The notes under the pieces are model-generated. The model made no database searches, had not been told where the DNA came from, and saw only the letters and a list, made by a program, of their open reading frames with translations. From positions 660,332 to 724,331 of the forward strand of contig VXAZ01002109.1 of assembly GCA_013399875.1 (NCBI GenBank): a DNA stretch of 64,000 nt, written 5' to 3'. Shown piece after piece: positions 50,201 through 62,010 of the stretch; position 1 is the first letter of the stretch, and each line of letters begins with the position of its first letter. The position numbers and the translations under genes are program-made. The DNA is from Gymnorhina tibicen (taxonomy: Eukaryota > Chordata > Aves > Passeriformes > Artamidae).

Positions 50201-53200
50201 TATCTTTGGAGGATTTACCCATTAAAAATTCTTCTGCTAAATTTGTTGCTTTACCACTGCCAGGTCTAAACTTGCGGGTTTTTAACAATACACTATGACC
50301 AACAAATGCTGTATTACAGTCAGCCTTTAAACTTTACTTTTCACAATTGAAGTTTCTTGCAGTGGGAGCAAACAAAAACAAAAAAAAATTTAAAGGTGAT
50401 AACACCATGAATAACGTAATTTCAATCACATTTTTTCATGTTTGAAAAAAATATTTCTTTTCCAGTGATGTTTTTTGTTAAGGCTTTATAGATCAGGATA
50501 TGTGAGAAAACCGAAGGCAAGACTTAGTAGTGAAAACTGAGCTAAAAAGGCACCAAATACCTCTACCTCCCCTATGTCCTTTGTCATTAGGTTCTCTCAA
50601 TTCAGTAAGCAAGAGGCCTGCTTTCTTCTTAACCTCTCTTGTTGTCAATGAACTCATCAAAAACTTTCCTGTATTCACCTCCCTCACTACTCCTGACTCC
50701 AGCTAAGCTTTGTCTTTCCTGACTCCATTCCTGTATGTGCAGATGATGTCTTTGTATTACTCCCAAATCCCTTCTTCTACCTTTTGTGCAATTCCTTTTT
50801 GTCTCTGAGTTCAGACTCAATCTTCACATCCTGCCATGCTCGCCTGTCACACTTGTTTGATTTGAGGAGTAGCTGAGGGAGCTGAGGTTGTTTAGCTTGG
50901 AGAAAAGGTGCCTCAGGGGAGTCTACATCCACCTGAAAAGACATTGTAGCAGGTGGGAGTCAGTCTCTTCTCCCAAGAAACAAACCACAGGACAACAGGA
51001 GGTGGCCTCAAGTTGCACTAGGGGAGGTTTAGGTTGAATATTAGGGTGGTTAGGCATTAGAGCAAGCTGTTCAGGAAAGTAATAGAATCACCGTCCCTTG
51101 AAGCACTCAAAAAAGCCCCCATGTGGCTGTGGGTTGAATCCAGGTGTCAGGATCAGACTGGCCTCCACCAGTTTTGGTGCCTGCCCAGACTTGAGCAGTG
51201 TCAGATAGACCAGCACAATGCACACAGAAATGGTCAAAAGACTTTTATTACCTCAACATCTCAGGAAGTGTTCCTCAGTAGTTTTCTGAGTGAGGTAAAG
51301 GGGCAAGCAAAGAGATCCCTGGCACTGTGGAGCAGCAGCCCTTGGCAGAGGACAATGTGCTTGAGTTTATGAGATACCTCATGAGCATCAAGTGTGATGC
51401 TTACATGAATAACCTTGTGAGTTATCACACAAAAAGCACACGGCTGATTAGGGTAGAGCACATAATATGCAACTAATTTTGGGAAAATCCAGCCAAAGGC
51501 AACACAAGTAACAATATTTATTGCAATGCAGAATGGTGATCTTAACAAAGCATAAAGGGTTTCATTATAAGCACAATGTGGGTTATCCCTGTACTTCCAT
51601 CACCTATCTCCTCGTCATTCTTACACATTTAACCCTGCAATGTGGCACTTGCAGACATGTTTTAGTTGTGAACGTGGCAGTGCTGGGTTAATGGTTGTAC
51701 TCAATGATCTTAGAGGTCTTTCCCAAGCTAAACAATTCTATGATTCTATGATTCCTGTGCTCTGAGGAGATTGTCCTTGTAAATCAACCAGTAACTTGGC
51801 CCTCGAGGACCAACCAGTAACTTTCCCTTGAGGACCAAGGCCTGTGACTATGAGGTTTCCTATAGAGGGTCTCATCTGCTTTCTTTCCTTGATCATCAGA
51901 TCATCCACAAGAACCTACTACATTAGCACCTCTGCTGATCTGTCCTCTGATGCCTTCACACAGGTTCTCTTACTGGTTCATTATTTATCCCCAGACAGGG
52001 CCCTCTGCATACAAGGCACTCCTTTATACACAATAGAAGGACCAGGTTACCAAGCCTGTTTGCAAGGACACAATCACCCTGCTTGGTGAGATGCATCCCA
52101 TGCCTGCCCGGTAGCCCCTATTTCTGAAAAGGGATCCCAAGGTCATAGAAGACAAAGCGCTGCCTGTGTCAGCAGTTACGCAGCTGGTGTTGACCTGCTG
52201 AATGACTGCAGTTCTGCTCAAGCATTTCCCTCTCACTGGAAGGCCTGAAGAGACACTCTCTAGATTTCCTGTCCTTCACCATCCCCCCGGTGCTCTGTAA
52301 TCACCCTTGAAAACTTCCGGGTTACCCCTGGGCCTATAAAGAAGAATAACAAGGGGTTCATTGGCCAGGTATTTCTCCTAGATTGATCCCTGTGCATAAT
52401 TTAGCTTGATTGCAGATACTAGAAGGTGTCCTGGACAGCAGCTTGCTTTATAAAGTCTTAGAATGGTTTGGATTGGAAGTGACCTCAAAGACCATCTAGT
52501 TCCAACCCCCCTGCCATGTCAGGGACACCTTTTACTGGACCAAGTTGCTCAGAGCCCCATCCAGCCTGGCCTTGAACACTTCAATGGATGGGGCATCCAC
52601 AATTTCTCTGGACAGTCTCATCCAGCACCTCACCACCAGCATAGTAAAGAATTTCTTCCTAATATCTAATCTAAACCTACCTTCCTTCAGTTTAAGGCCA
52701 GTCCCCCATTTGCTGTTAATACATATCCTTGTGAAATGTCCCTCTCCAGCTTTCCTGTAAGACCCTTTAGATACTGGAAGTTGCTGTAAGCTCTCCCCAG
52801 AGCCTTCTCTTCTCCAGGCTGAATAGCCTCATGTTCAGATGCCGTATGAGCATGCGTGCAATTTTTTGAAAAAGTAAGTCTGAATTAATTGAATTTTGTT
52901 TTAAAATGGTGTATTGCCAAATAATTACAAAAATGTGTAACTAGTAGTCTAATGGAGATTATATAGTCTGCAGTCATTAGCTGTGTGTGGTCAGTACATT
53001 ATATGGTAGTTATTCAGAAAAGATGAGCAAATTTTATTCTATCTATCAAAAATGTAGTGGAGGGTAACCTAAAATATCTGCGAATCCATGCCAGTCCCAA
53101 ATATTTCCATCTAAAAGAAAACAATATTTACATAATATTTACAATTACATACAGTGACATTTATTGTAAAATTAAAACATTAGATGTAAAATAAAAAGTT

Positions 53201-56200
53201 TATTTCACAGATTTTTTAATCATCTTTTTTTCCCCTCTGGTGTGTGTAAGAATAAACTTATCATTTCCATTCAGGTCTAGCTCACTTTTGATTCAGTTTA
53301 ATCACCAATCTGAAATAAAATTTATATCTCAACTGCAATGACAAGGAAAATAAATATCTTTCCATAGCAGAATTAATTACTATATAAACTTGGCATTGTA
53401 GATGAATTATATATTAGATACTAAATGTTAGCGAAATCATTAGTTCTTCTGAATAAAACATAAGGTACATAAGAAAGAGAATGCAGAAAAATCAGACAGT
53501 ATATAAAAATTAATTATTACTGAAATATAAAACAAGCAGTGAAAAAGATTAACTTAGTTGCTTTTCTTTTTCTCTCAATTTACAGGATGATCCTAAAGGA
53601 AAACCCATATATACTTCTATACAAGTGAGTCTGTTTGTTCTATTAATCAGCAATACATGTTCATTTCATTGTCAACTGTGAAAAGCAAATAGTATGCAAA
53701 TATCTTTAAATCAATATGCACTCAGTGTCCTATGCTTTATGGCATCCTTATTTATAGATTTCATGAATGTGTCAAACTGCTAAATCATCATGGCATATGT
53801 AATGTATTATACATTCAAGGGCAGATCTTTATTGCTTTTCTGTGTTTTGAAAAATCTTCCATTTTTCATTATATTGTACACTCTCCATCTCAAATATTTG
53901 GAACAGAATTTGAAGTTACACATCACTGACAGCAGAGAAAAGATAAAGCATCTCCTAGGAATTTAATTTTGTTTATGAAAAACATAGACCACAAAAGTCC
54001 TTTTAGGATGGAGGTTGTCATCCGGGTATGCTGCACTTCCTTTTAATCAGTGCAGCTTGCACATCCCACCTCTATGCAAAAGTCTCCAAGAGCAAGAGTA
54101 TTGCAGTAAATTCTGGTAACACTAAGTATTGCAGCCTTCTACTTATTTTACAGGTTTGGCTGGAAGGTTATGCTTTGTCTGGAAAGTCATAATGCAAAGA
54201 CTGAGGCAGGTGCACAGGCACCTTCCTCAAATCACTCAGTACTAGCAGTATTGAAACGAAATGAGATGGTTCAAGATGTTTTTCTACCTCTCTATGTGCT
54301 ATGGGAAATTATAAATAAGTCATATCATAAGAAATCACATATGTTATACTTTTACAGTGTAAAAGATTAAATGCTTCTAAATGTAAAAAGTTTAGTGAGT
54401 GTCAGGTTATTTTTGAGATACACATTTGCATACATACTATATAAATAATAATGAATTTTTGTTGTTGTTCTGGAACAGCTGCCTACTTTAATAAACAATG
54501 CTTTCATAGCCTCTTAAATGTGTCACTGGTAAATGGCACCTGCCTAATTTCAACACCTAGGCATGGAACAAAGAGAAGAAATTCAGTTTTTTGTTTTCTT
54601 TAGGAAGGGGGAAATAGTCACACATTTCCAAGATCCAATACAAGAAAGAAGTATCTCTTGAAAATGAGAGTAGCTGGCAGTGCCTGCCTCGTGAACCCAG
54701 CCTGGGGGGAATGGAGTGCACTTGTTGAGTTTGGTAAGAACAAATCTGTGCCCTGGGCTACTCTTCCCACAGCGATGTGCTGTCTCCCTCACACATTGCA
54801 TTGCAGCGCACATACGGACACACAGATGTACAAAGGACTGGCAAATGTTTTGCTTCACACCAGGCTACAGAGAAGAGTAGGAAGAGACTTAACAGATTTC
54901 TTAACATTCTAACATTGGAAATAACATTAAAAAGTTACACATTTGCAGCTGTAGCAAGCTCCTTCTTACTACAAATAGGATCAATGTTAATTCTTCCCAT
55001 CAGACGTTTCTGCTAAAGTGATAAATTACAGAGTTCATTTTCATACCAAGTGAAACCTTTCAGACTGACATTCACTGCAGTCAGTCAGCACAGTAGATGT
55101 TTGACACAACATGAAGTTCCACAAGACCAAGTTCAAGGCGCTGCACTTGGGTTCAGGGCAAGCACTGGTATCAATACAGGCTGGGGAATGACAGAATTGA
55201 CAATATCTTTGCTGAGAAGGACTTGGGGGTGCTGGTGGATGAGAGGCTGGACGTGACCCTGCAAGGTATGCTTGCAGCCCAGAAAGCCAAATATACCCTG
55301 GGCTGCATCAAAAGCAGGGTGGCCAGCAGGGCAAGGGAGGGGATTCTTCCTCTCTGCCTTCTGCACTAGTGAGACCCCAGCTTCAGTGCTGCATCCAGCT
55401 CTGGGGTCCTCAGCATGGGAAGAACACGGACTTGTTGCAGTGAGTCCACAAGAGGGTCACAAGAAGGATCAGAGGGCTGGAACACATCTCACAGTCTGAG
55501 AGAGTTTGGGTTGCTCAACCTGGAAAAGAGAAGGCTCCAGAGACACCCTCTTGTACCTAAAGGGGCTACAAGAGAGCTGGAGAGGGACTTTGTGCAAGGA
55601 CAAGTAGTGATAGTTCAAGGGGGAATGGCTTTAAAACAACGGAGTGTAGATTTAGATTAGATTTCAGGAAGAAATTCTTCACCATGAGGGTGATAACGAA
55701 CTGGCACAGGTTACCCAGAGAGACTGTGGTTGCCCCATCCCTGAAAGAGTTCAAAGCCAGGTTGGGGCTCTAAGCAACCTGGTCTAGTGGAAGGTGTCCC
55801 TGCCTATGGCAGAGGGGTTGGAATTAGATGATCTTAAAATATCACTTCCAACCCAAACCATTCCATGTACTGGAATTCTATTCTCTATTCCTCCTATAAT
55901 AACAACAACAACAAAACCACCACTTATTATTATTATTATTATTATTAGTAGTAGTAGTAGTAGTAGTATTAATAGTAATATTAATATTTATTGATAATTT
56001 ATTATAAATGTAAACTATATTTTCTTTATAATTATTATATATTATATTTTATTTATAATTTGTTAATAATAATACATTTTTCTTTTTCAGGAAATGAAGA
56101 AATTATATCTTCTTCAGTATGGATTTTACTTGTGGTAGCAGTTGCGACGCTTTTAATGACAACCATCACAATTTTGTTCTGCAAAAGGTAAACTTAATTT

Positions 56201-57643
56201 ATGCATTTATTTTATTTTCTGTGGGTGTTTGTAACACCTGAAGTTCTTAAACAAATAAGGTGGAGGTGTTTCTGTAGGATACATAAAATAAACCACATAC
56301 ATGAAACAGAAACAGAAAGGATATTCTACTCTACGACACACTTTGCACAGAAATATACAGTGATTCAGAAAAGATACTGCTCTCTCAACTTGTTAAAATT
56401 TTTCCCCCACTTTTCACTGTTTGTAATGACATAGGACAAGTTCCTTCTTCTTTCAATGAAAGAATTTTACTTCTAGTAAATATTTAAACAAAAATGAATC
56501 TATTACCGTCCAAATTATTAATGTTTTCCTGACATACATTCATTCTGTGTTGAGATTATGTATATTTTTCAGTTCACTTCTAAGATTGAAGAGGAAGATA
56601 AGAGCTGGTTCAAGGGTGCAATGGTTTTGTCACATTACAGTTATTCAATTTCAATTCTGTATTCAATATGTTTTGATTTCCAGGATTGGCTGTTGGAAGG
56701 CAGCATTTCCACAGATCCCGGGACCAAAACCTGCTTTTTTTACACTGGCTGATACAAATCCAGAGGTATGCTCTCTTTCTGTTTTTATATTAAATGTGTG
56801 AAATATGTACAAAACTCTACTGGATGAATTTTTAAATGATAAGGAACTTATTACAGAGGATCACTCTTCCCTTTGCCATATTCTGAAGAAATATAAAAGA
56901 AAATTAGCGGGCAAGTTTTTTTAAGGGAAGTCAGATGCCATGCTCTTCCAGAACCACGGGGTTTCTCCCATTCCAGGTCTCATGGGTGCACAGGCTGATG
57001 CTCCCATTGTCAGATCCAGGCAGCAGGAAGGGCTGTTCACTTTTCCAACACGAGGCACAGACATGGACAATGACACAACAATGTAGTGAGGCAGCCAGAC
57101 ACAAAACCAGCACAGCTGCCTCTACCAGCACCACATCAACACCAGCAGCAAGCTCATAATTAGAGTGCCAGACATCACAGCCCTCCTGCTACTCTCCAGC
57201 TGAGCAGGGCTGAATTTGCCAGTGAGTTGAGTACATCTCCTCACTCTCTTCATTTACAACTACCATAAAGTTCCTCACATCTGATCCCAGTGTCTGAGCC
57301 CTGTGTCCCCCCACCACGTCAGAAAACTGTCACCTAGAATCCCTCCAGGTGCACACCTCTCCTACTTACCCACTAGCAATTTACACATGCAGAATAGAAA
57401 ACAAGGTGACACAGAAAACAGTTCAAAATAGGGTTTTGTAAGGAAACAGGACAGGCTGTGGTGGTCACACACAGCAAAACCAGGTGAAACACTCTCAGAA
57501 TTGTGCATAAGTAGATGCTAACCTAACATTATGTATAAAACTGATGGAAGTTTTTATTTTCCTTTCAGCTGATGGAGAACAAAATTCAGTCAATAACATC
57601 TGAAAATGAAGAGATAGTATTAGTTGCTGACATCGTGAGCTAA
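47100..57643 (+). CDS. CSF2RA: CSF2RA-like receptor B (gene span, 8 exons, 5' exons missing)
   Basis: Exons 47100-47229, 47321-47496, 48843-48982, 53586-53624, 54604-54733, 56091-56187, 56684-56765 and 57569-57643 join in phase to a TAA stop. The product is a GM-CSF-receptor-type alpha chain: two-domain cytokine module with the C-x(9)-C-x-W signature, WGEWS box, one membrane helix, proline Box 1-like segment (PQIPGPKP) and a short acidic tail. Similarity to mammalian CSF2RA is evident in [34 protein letters not shown] and [10 protein letters not shown]. It would bind its cytokine at the plasma membrane and signal with a common beta chain and JAK2 (family knowledge). The gene is a tandem copy of receptor A, but its fourth intron region is swollen to 4.6 kb by CR1 and LTR insertions. 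Leader and N-terminal-domain exons were not found in the 6 kb upstream. The symbol is by resemblance; A could equally be the orthologue. Confidence 0.9.
47321..47496 (+). CDS. CSF2RA: Receptor B, exon b: first cytokine-module domain, second half
   Basis: Phase 2 in, phase 1 out. Encodes [37 protein letters not shown] and [20 protein letters not shown]. It keeps the second cysteine pair and the YFLVNGS motif. Confidence 0.93.
48843..48982 (+). CDS. CSF2RA: Receptor B, exon c: membrane-proximal domain, first half
   Basis: Phase 1 in, phase 0 out. Encodes [33 protein letters not shown] and [11 protein letters not shown]. Confidence 0.93.
50861..51120 (+). repeat. CR1 LINE, 5' part of an interrupted copy
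   Basis: Plus-strand CR1 text (GTTGTTTAGCTTGGAGAAAA, CCTCAAGTTGCACTAGGGGA, GAATCACCGTCCCTTGAAGC). It stops mid-element at the solo LTR and resumes at 51640. Confidence 0.9.
51128..51639 (-). mobile_element. Solo LTR of an endogenous retrovirus, inserted in a CR1
   Basis: A 512-base insertion begins TG and ends CA and is flanked by identical 7-base copies ATGTGGC (51121-51127 and 51640-51646), one copy of which belongs to the CR1 target. Read on the minus strand it has AATAAA hexamers at plus 51517-51522 and 51244-51249, the latter well placed for the end of an R region. No internal retroviral sequence remains, so it is a solo LTR left by recombination. LTR class is undetermined; a 7-base duplication is unusual. 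The ORFs within it are not coding. Confidence 0.8.
51640..51754 (+). repeat. CR1 LINE, 3' part of the interrupted copy
   Basis: Resumes the CR1 at ATGTGGCACTTGCAGACATG and runs through CTCAATGATCTTAGAGGTCT to the tail ATTCTATGATTCTATGATTC. Confidence 0.95.
52453..52865 (-). repeat. CR1 LINE 3' fragment
   Basis: Reverse-complement CR1: GAATGGTTTGGATTGGAAGT, CTGGCCTTGAACACTTCAAT, TTCTTCCTAATATCTAATCT and CTTCTCCAGGCTGAATAGCC. It lies in the same intron of receptor B as the interrupted copy. Confidence 0.95.
53586..53624 (+). CDS. CSF2RA: Receptor B, exon d: 39-base micro-exon
   Basis: Thirteen codons ([13 protein letters not shown]), phase 0 on both sides, between CTCAATTTACAG and GTGAGT. Same length and position in the domain as receptor A's micro-exon, but almost no residue identity. 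Confidence 0.8.
54604..54733 (+). CDS. CSF2RA: Receptor B, exon e: WGEWS box
   Basis: Phase 0 in, phase 1 out. Encodes [20 protein letters not shown] followed by EWSALVEF. The WGEWS box is intact. Confidence 0.93.
55105..55868 (+). repeat. CR1 LINE 3' portion
   Basis: Plus-strand CR1 from a segment like GTTCAAGGCGCTGCACTTGG through GGTGCTGGTGGATGAGAGGC to TCACTTCCAACCCAAACCAT. It lies in the intron before the transmembrane exon of receptor B. ORFs at 55050-55660 are CR1-derived. Confidence 0.95.
55900..55990 (+). repeat. Compound trinucleotide microsatellite
   Basis: (AAC)n, then (ATT)n at about 55923-55946, then (AGT)n at about 55947-55970, grading into AT-rich sequence. It directly follows the CR1 3' end. 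Confidence 0.95.
56091..56187 (+). CDS. CSF2RA: Receptor B, exon f: transmembrane helix
   Basis: Phase 1 in, phase 2 out. Encodes NEEIISSS and the helix [20 protein letters not shown], then FCKR as basic stop-transfer. Confidence 0.9.
56684..56765 (+). CDS. CSF2RA: Receptor B, exon g: cytoplasmic Box 1-like region
   Basis: Phase 2 in, phase 0 out. Encodes [20 protein letters not shown] and [15 protein letters not shown] is a good match to the FPPIP-type Box 1 that docks JAK kinases in this family. Confidence 0.88.
57569..57643 (+). CDS. CSF2RA: Receptor B, exon h: C-terminal tail and stop
   Basis: Phase 0 in after TTTTCCTTTCAG. Encodes [20 protein letters not shown] and DIVS before TAA. Confidence 0.88.
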   Translation: MMENKIQSITSENEEIVLVADIVS

Positions 57644-58011
57644 CCAAGAAAAATGGAGGAGTCTGAAAGCACGTTTCTTAGACAACTGTATATTCCTGTG
57701 GAAAGTCTGGAACAATATATAGGCTTTCTTCACTTTCTTCTTTTTCTTTCATGAAACAGTGATGCAGACAAGAGAGAATGATACCTCTCACGCAATCTTT
57801 TTAAATGCCATTGTATTTGCTTATAGTTTTGGCTAATTTTAACTGTTTGGGTAAGTTGTCCTTATTGGATATCTTCTATTCTGTAAATATTATTGAAATA
57901 TTTCATTCAAGAAGTTTTAGTCACATCTAATTCTTTAATTCTTAAGGAAAAATAATTGTTTTTCTGTCTCATATTAAAAAGATTAATAATTAATTTATTG
58001 AGATAAATACA

Positions 58012-58017
58012 ATTAAA
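58012..58017 (+). terminator. Candidate polyadenylation signal, receptor B
   Basis: ATTAAA about 370 bases after the stop, in AT-rich 3' flank. An earlier ATTAAA at 57973 is an alternative. Confidence 0.4.
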
Positions 58018-58019
58018 AA

Positions 58020-59056
58020 ACTCTGATGCCTGAATTCCATTGTTCTACTGTCAAAAATGGGTCAGTTCATACTAGAAATTTCTTTGGAGCTCTTCAAGTA
58101 CCCATGGGCAACTAGAAAAATGAGATTGGCTCAGATTTTTACACTTGATATTTGAACATTGATATTTCATTATTAGACTAGTTTTATAATGATACTAGAA
58201 TTTGATTATTAGACTAGATATTCCCAGGACTATTTTCTTGCGCAGAGGCCAATTTACATGTAAGAGTCCAGACATACTTTCTTAAACCCCTAAGTAAGGC
58301 GGACACGTGCAAACTACATTTAGAAATTAGCCCTGGCCTGAGCTAACCTCTGGACTATGTCCAGGAGTTGTTCAGGACATTGCTTGTAAATCCTGGCCAA
58401 ACTAATCCTGGGAACAGTTGTTCCTGGACATGTTCCAGTGCTGGGGAGCCTTCCAGTGCTGTACTTTCTCCAGCTTATACTGTAGCTGAACACAAACAGC
58501 TCTTGGCATACCTACTGCCTTTGACACAGTTAATGATTACCTTTTGGTCAAAAACTCACCTAAGAAGCTTTTTGCAGCAGATCAGAACTACAAAGCAAAT
58601 TTCTTAAAGAGGTTGAATTCATGCTGGACACACTTGTAAACCATCTTTGTATTTTTCCCAGTATGCAGCAGTGGTCAGAGTGGAAATGTTCACAATAACT
58701 TGCTAAAAGAGTGATAGGGTTGTAACAAAATGCACTGGTTTATAACCTTGCACCGTAACTTTCCTCTTGGGCAGAATTTCCAGAGGGAGACATAGTTTGG
58801 ATCCAGTCCACCAAAACCTAGCCATGAGCTATGAACAACTATTCAGTGGCTTGCTGTAAGGAAAGGCATAGTAAAGTATAATAAAGACAGTATCAAGACA
58901 CTCAAGAGATGGCACTGGGGTCTCCTTAAATAGAACCTAAACAGGCTCCTCATTTGTTTCCTGCTTTCTCCTGGAAAGGGATAACGTACTTAGCTGATTC
59001 AGGAAAGGTGTTACAGAGAGAACCTTGATGAATTAGTTCAGGTTACAGTTCCAAAT
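58020..59056. other. 3' flank of receptor B, no gene recognised
   Basis: Non-coding; only short ORFs without motif or splice support. Confidence 0.5.
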
Positions 59057-59215
59057 CACTGAATCACAGAATAATTAAGGTTGAAAAAGACCTCCAAGAT
59101 TATTGAATCCAACCCCTGGCCTTAACACCACCACCTTTTCAACTAAGCCATGCAATTAAGTGCCACATCCAGTCACTTCTTGAACACTTCCAGGGATGGT
59201 GAGCCACTCCTCATA
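59057..59215 (-). repeat. CR1 LINE 3' fragment, diverged
   Basis: Degraded reverse-complement CR1 tail (AATCACAGAATAATTAAGGT) followed by GACCTCCAAGAT and TTGAACACTTCCAGGGATGG. Confidence 0.85.
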
Positions 59216-61486
59216 TGACTTACAAATGGATCAGTTAAAACTAATTCAGCCACTGTTTGGGCAGCCTGAAGGTACTGGTCAGGTGATACTGTAATATCAC
59301 CTTCACATCACCTAGAACCTCATCAGACACACCACCACAACAGCATGCAAATCCCTTCATCAAAATTAATCAGGCACACTGACACATACTTTGCATCACA
59401 AATATGTGTGATATGGAAGGATGATGCTTTAGAAAAGTTTCTCAAGGTGGCAGCGGTCACTGAGGTGGGTGGTGGTACCCAAGGAGAGCATATTTGATGA
59501 ACAGACAATTTCAGATCACACTGACCTGTGACTACATGTGTACTGGATGTGTTTCTTTTAGGCTACGTAGAATAAGTAAATTAAGTCCTTTAGCGAGTAG
59601 AAGATTTGAAACACGCATGTCCTGTTCCCAAGGTACTGAAAAAGCTGACAGGGACTGAGACAATGTTAGCATGTGGTTCTAGAGACAAAATTCTGCAGCT
59701 CAGCCCTGCCCCGCATGTGCTCTGACTAAACTGTTAGTTACGTCACCTGTTTTTTTCACACAAGGATTTTTAAAACGGAAAATAATATTAACCATGTCCT
59801 TCTAGTGGGAATCACTGGGTAAAGGCAGGCAAGACTGAGTGGTGCAGACTGAAAAGCAAAGACATTTAAAATTTGAAAAGTGTGTGAAGTAGGTTGCTAT
59901 TGGCAGATCTGAGCACATACACTAGCAAAAAAAACCCAAACCCACCCTAGAATTTTGGTTCAATGATAGCAGGGTAAGAATAGTTCTTCCTTTAACAGAC
60001 TCACTGCTAGGGATCCTCCCTCACTCCTAAGAAGCCTAGGGAATTCTTCACCTTCCTGCTATTGTGCCTGTGTTGGGAGTGGAAGGTAGGGGTTAACTGA
60101 AGTCCTGCTTGCTACAAGCATCCAAGAACAGCAGGAAATAAAAAAAAATCTATTACATGCAGATTATGTAACTGCATGACAAATGTCATGTAAAACAAAT
60201 GGGGAAGTGGCTAACATTCAGCATAACCCAGAGCCACATCTGAAGTTGCTGAAAGTTAAAGCAAACAATATGGATTAGGCTTTCATATTTATATGACAGC
60301 AAAGATTTTTGTGAATGTGACATTATCTTATTCAGTAAACACTTTGGATATTTTCTTTTAATTTATGCAGTCAGACAGTTTTGCGCCCAACTTATGATGT
60401 TGTAGCCTAAGATGAACCAAACAAAAACAGCCCATAGCTGGGCAGTGAGAAAGTTCAGAAATTCAGGTCTGGTATTTTCCTTAGCATTTCTTTGCCTGCA
60501 AATATGCAAGACAGAATTTTCTTGGCTGTTTGTGTATACATGCTAAGGATTGATCTTCCTCAAATGTAGAACCTGGGCTTGTGCAGGGGCCATAACCAAC
60601 ATATACAGGCAGCCACTTTAAACATGGACCAGTCACACAATACTGCTGTTATTTCCAGAACACATTATTCATGAAAATCTGTTTCTTTACAGAAGTGGTA
60701 TTTCTATGAGCATATTCATTTACTACGATTCTACGGATTATTTATGTATTTTTTGGGTAATGTCCTTGCATATTGTGACTATTAATGCTTAGCTCATCTG
60801 ACATAACAGGAAGGAAGAGTTAGTTGCATGATCACTTCATGTGAAGTTAACATCTACCAATCAGGAAAATTAAGGAAGGTCAAAAGCAGTACGGGAAATG
60901 ATAAACTGAGCAGCTTTCTAACTTGCAGCATTTGTTACTTAATATTGTCATACAGTAAAAACAAGCTAACTGGCAGAGCAAAACACTTACTGATTTCTGC
61001 ATGCGACTACAGCTACACGTTAAAGCGTCCTTGCTGCTGCGAACCAAACTCAAGTAAGATACATGAGGAGAGTTTTTTCAGGAGGAGGTATGTCTCTCCA
61101 TGTTTTGTGTCAATATTCTCGTGCCACAGAAGATTTTTTGCAGCATGCAAATGTTTGCCAAGGGTTAAATTAGGTTAAGCCGTACTTGCACATGTACAAA
61201 ATCTGGATTAGCTTCCTTTGTGTTTAAAGAATTCTAGAGAAAATGTTGAGGATTCTTTAGCCTAATTGATTAAAAGTAGGAATGTGTATATACAAAATTT
61301 CTAAAGATTTCTGCAAGATCCAAGGAAGACTATGAAATATCTATTATATCTGTTGCACTATCTGACGTTTTTTATCTGACATCTATTTTTCAATAACGGA
61401 AAGAAATGTTATTTTCTGTACCCTCTCTATAAATTACACTAACTTGGAATACGTGAACTTCTATTTCTTGGGGGTAAAAAAAGTAA
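59216..61486. other. Intergenic, no gene recognised
   Basis: No exon chain or RNA gene was seen. A 116-codon plus-strand ORF at 60828-61178 has no recognisable motif. Confidence 0.5.
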
Positions 61487-62010
61487 ATCACAAAATCATG
61501 GGATGGTTGAGGCTGGAAGGCACTTCTGGAAATTGTCCTGTCCCAACCCTTGCTCAGAGCAGGGTCAGCTACAGCAGGTTGCTCAGGGCTTTGTCCAGTC
61601 AGTATCTCCAACACTGGAGACTTCAAAGTTTTCCTGGAAAACCTGTTCAAGTAGTTTACTCCCTCACAGTAAAAGGTGTTTTCTTGCGTTTAAACTAAAT
61701 GTCCATTATTTCAGCTTTTGTCCATTGCTTCTTGTCCAGTCACTTGTCACCACTGAGCAGTCTGGCTCAATCTTTCTCATTCCTCACATCTGGGTATTTG
61801 TACACATGGATAATATCTTGCTGAGCCTCCATCTCTCCAGGATGAACAATCCCAGATTTCTCAGCCTCTTCTCATATGTCAGAGACCTTAGTCATCTTTG
61901 CTGAACTCCCTTCTCCCTGCCATCCCATTTCTCCAGCTTCTCCAGGTCCCTGTGAAGAAAAATAGTTGTATATCACCCACTTCTCCCAGTTTTGTATCAT
62001 CTACAGAAAT
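61487..62010 (-). repeat. CR1 LINE fragment
   Basis: Reverse-complement CR1 from ATCATGGGATGGTTGAGGCT through ATTTCTCAGCCTCTTCTCAT to TTTTGTATCATCTACAGAAA, about 520 bases. Plus-strand ORFs of 113-133 codons in this area are antisense to the element. Confidence 0.92.
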
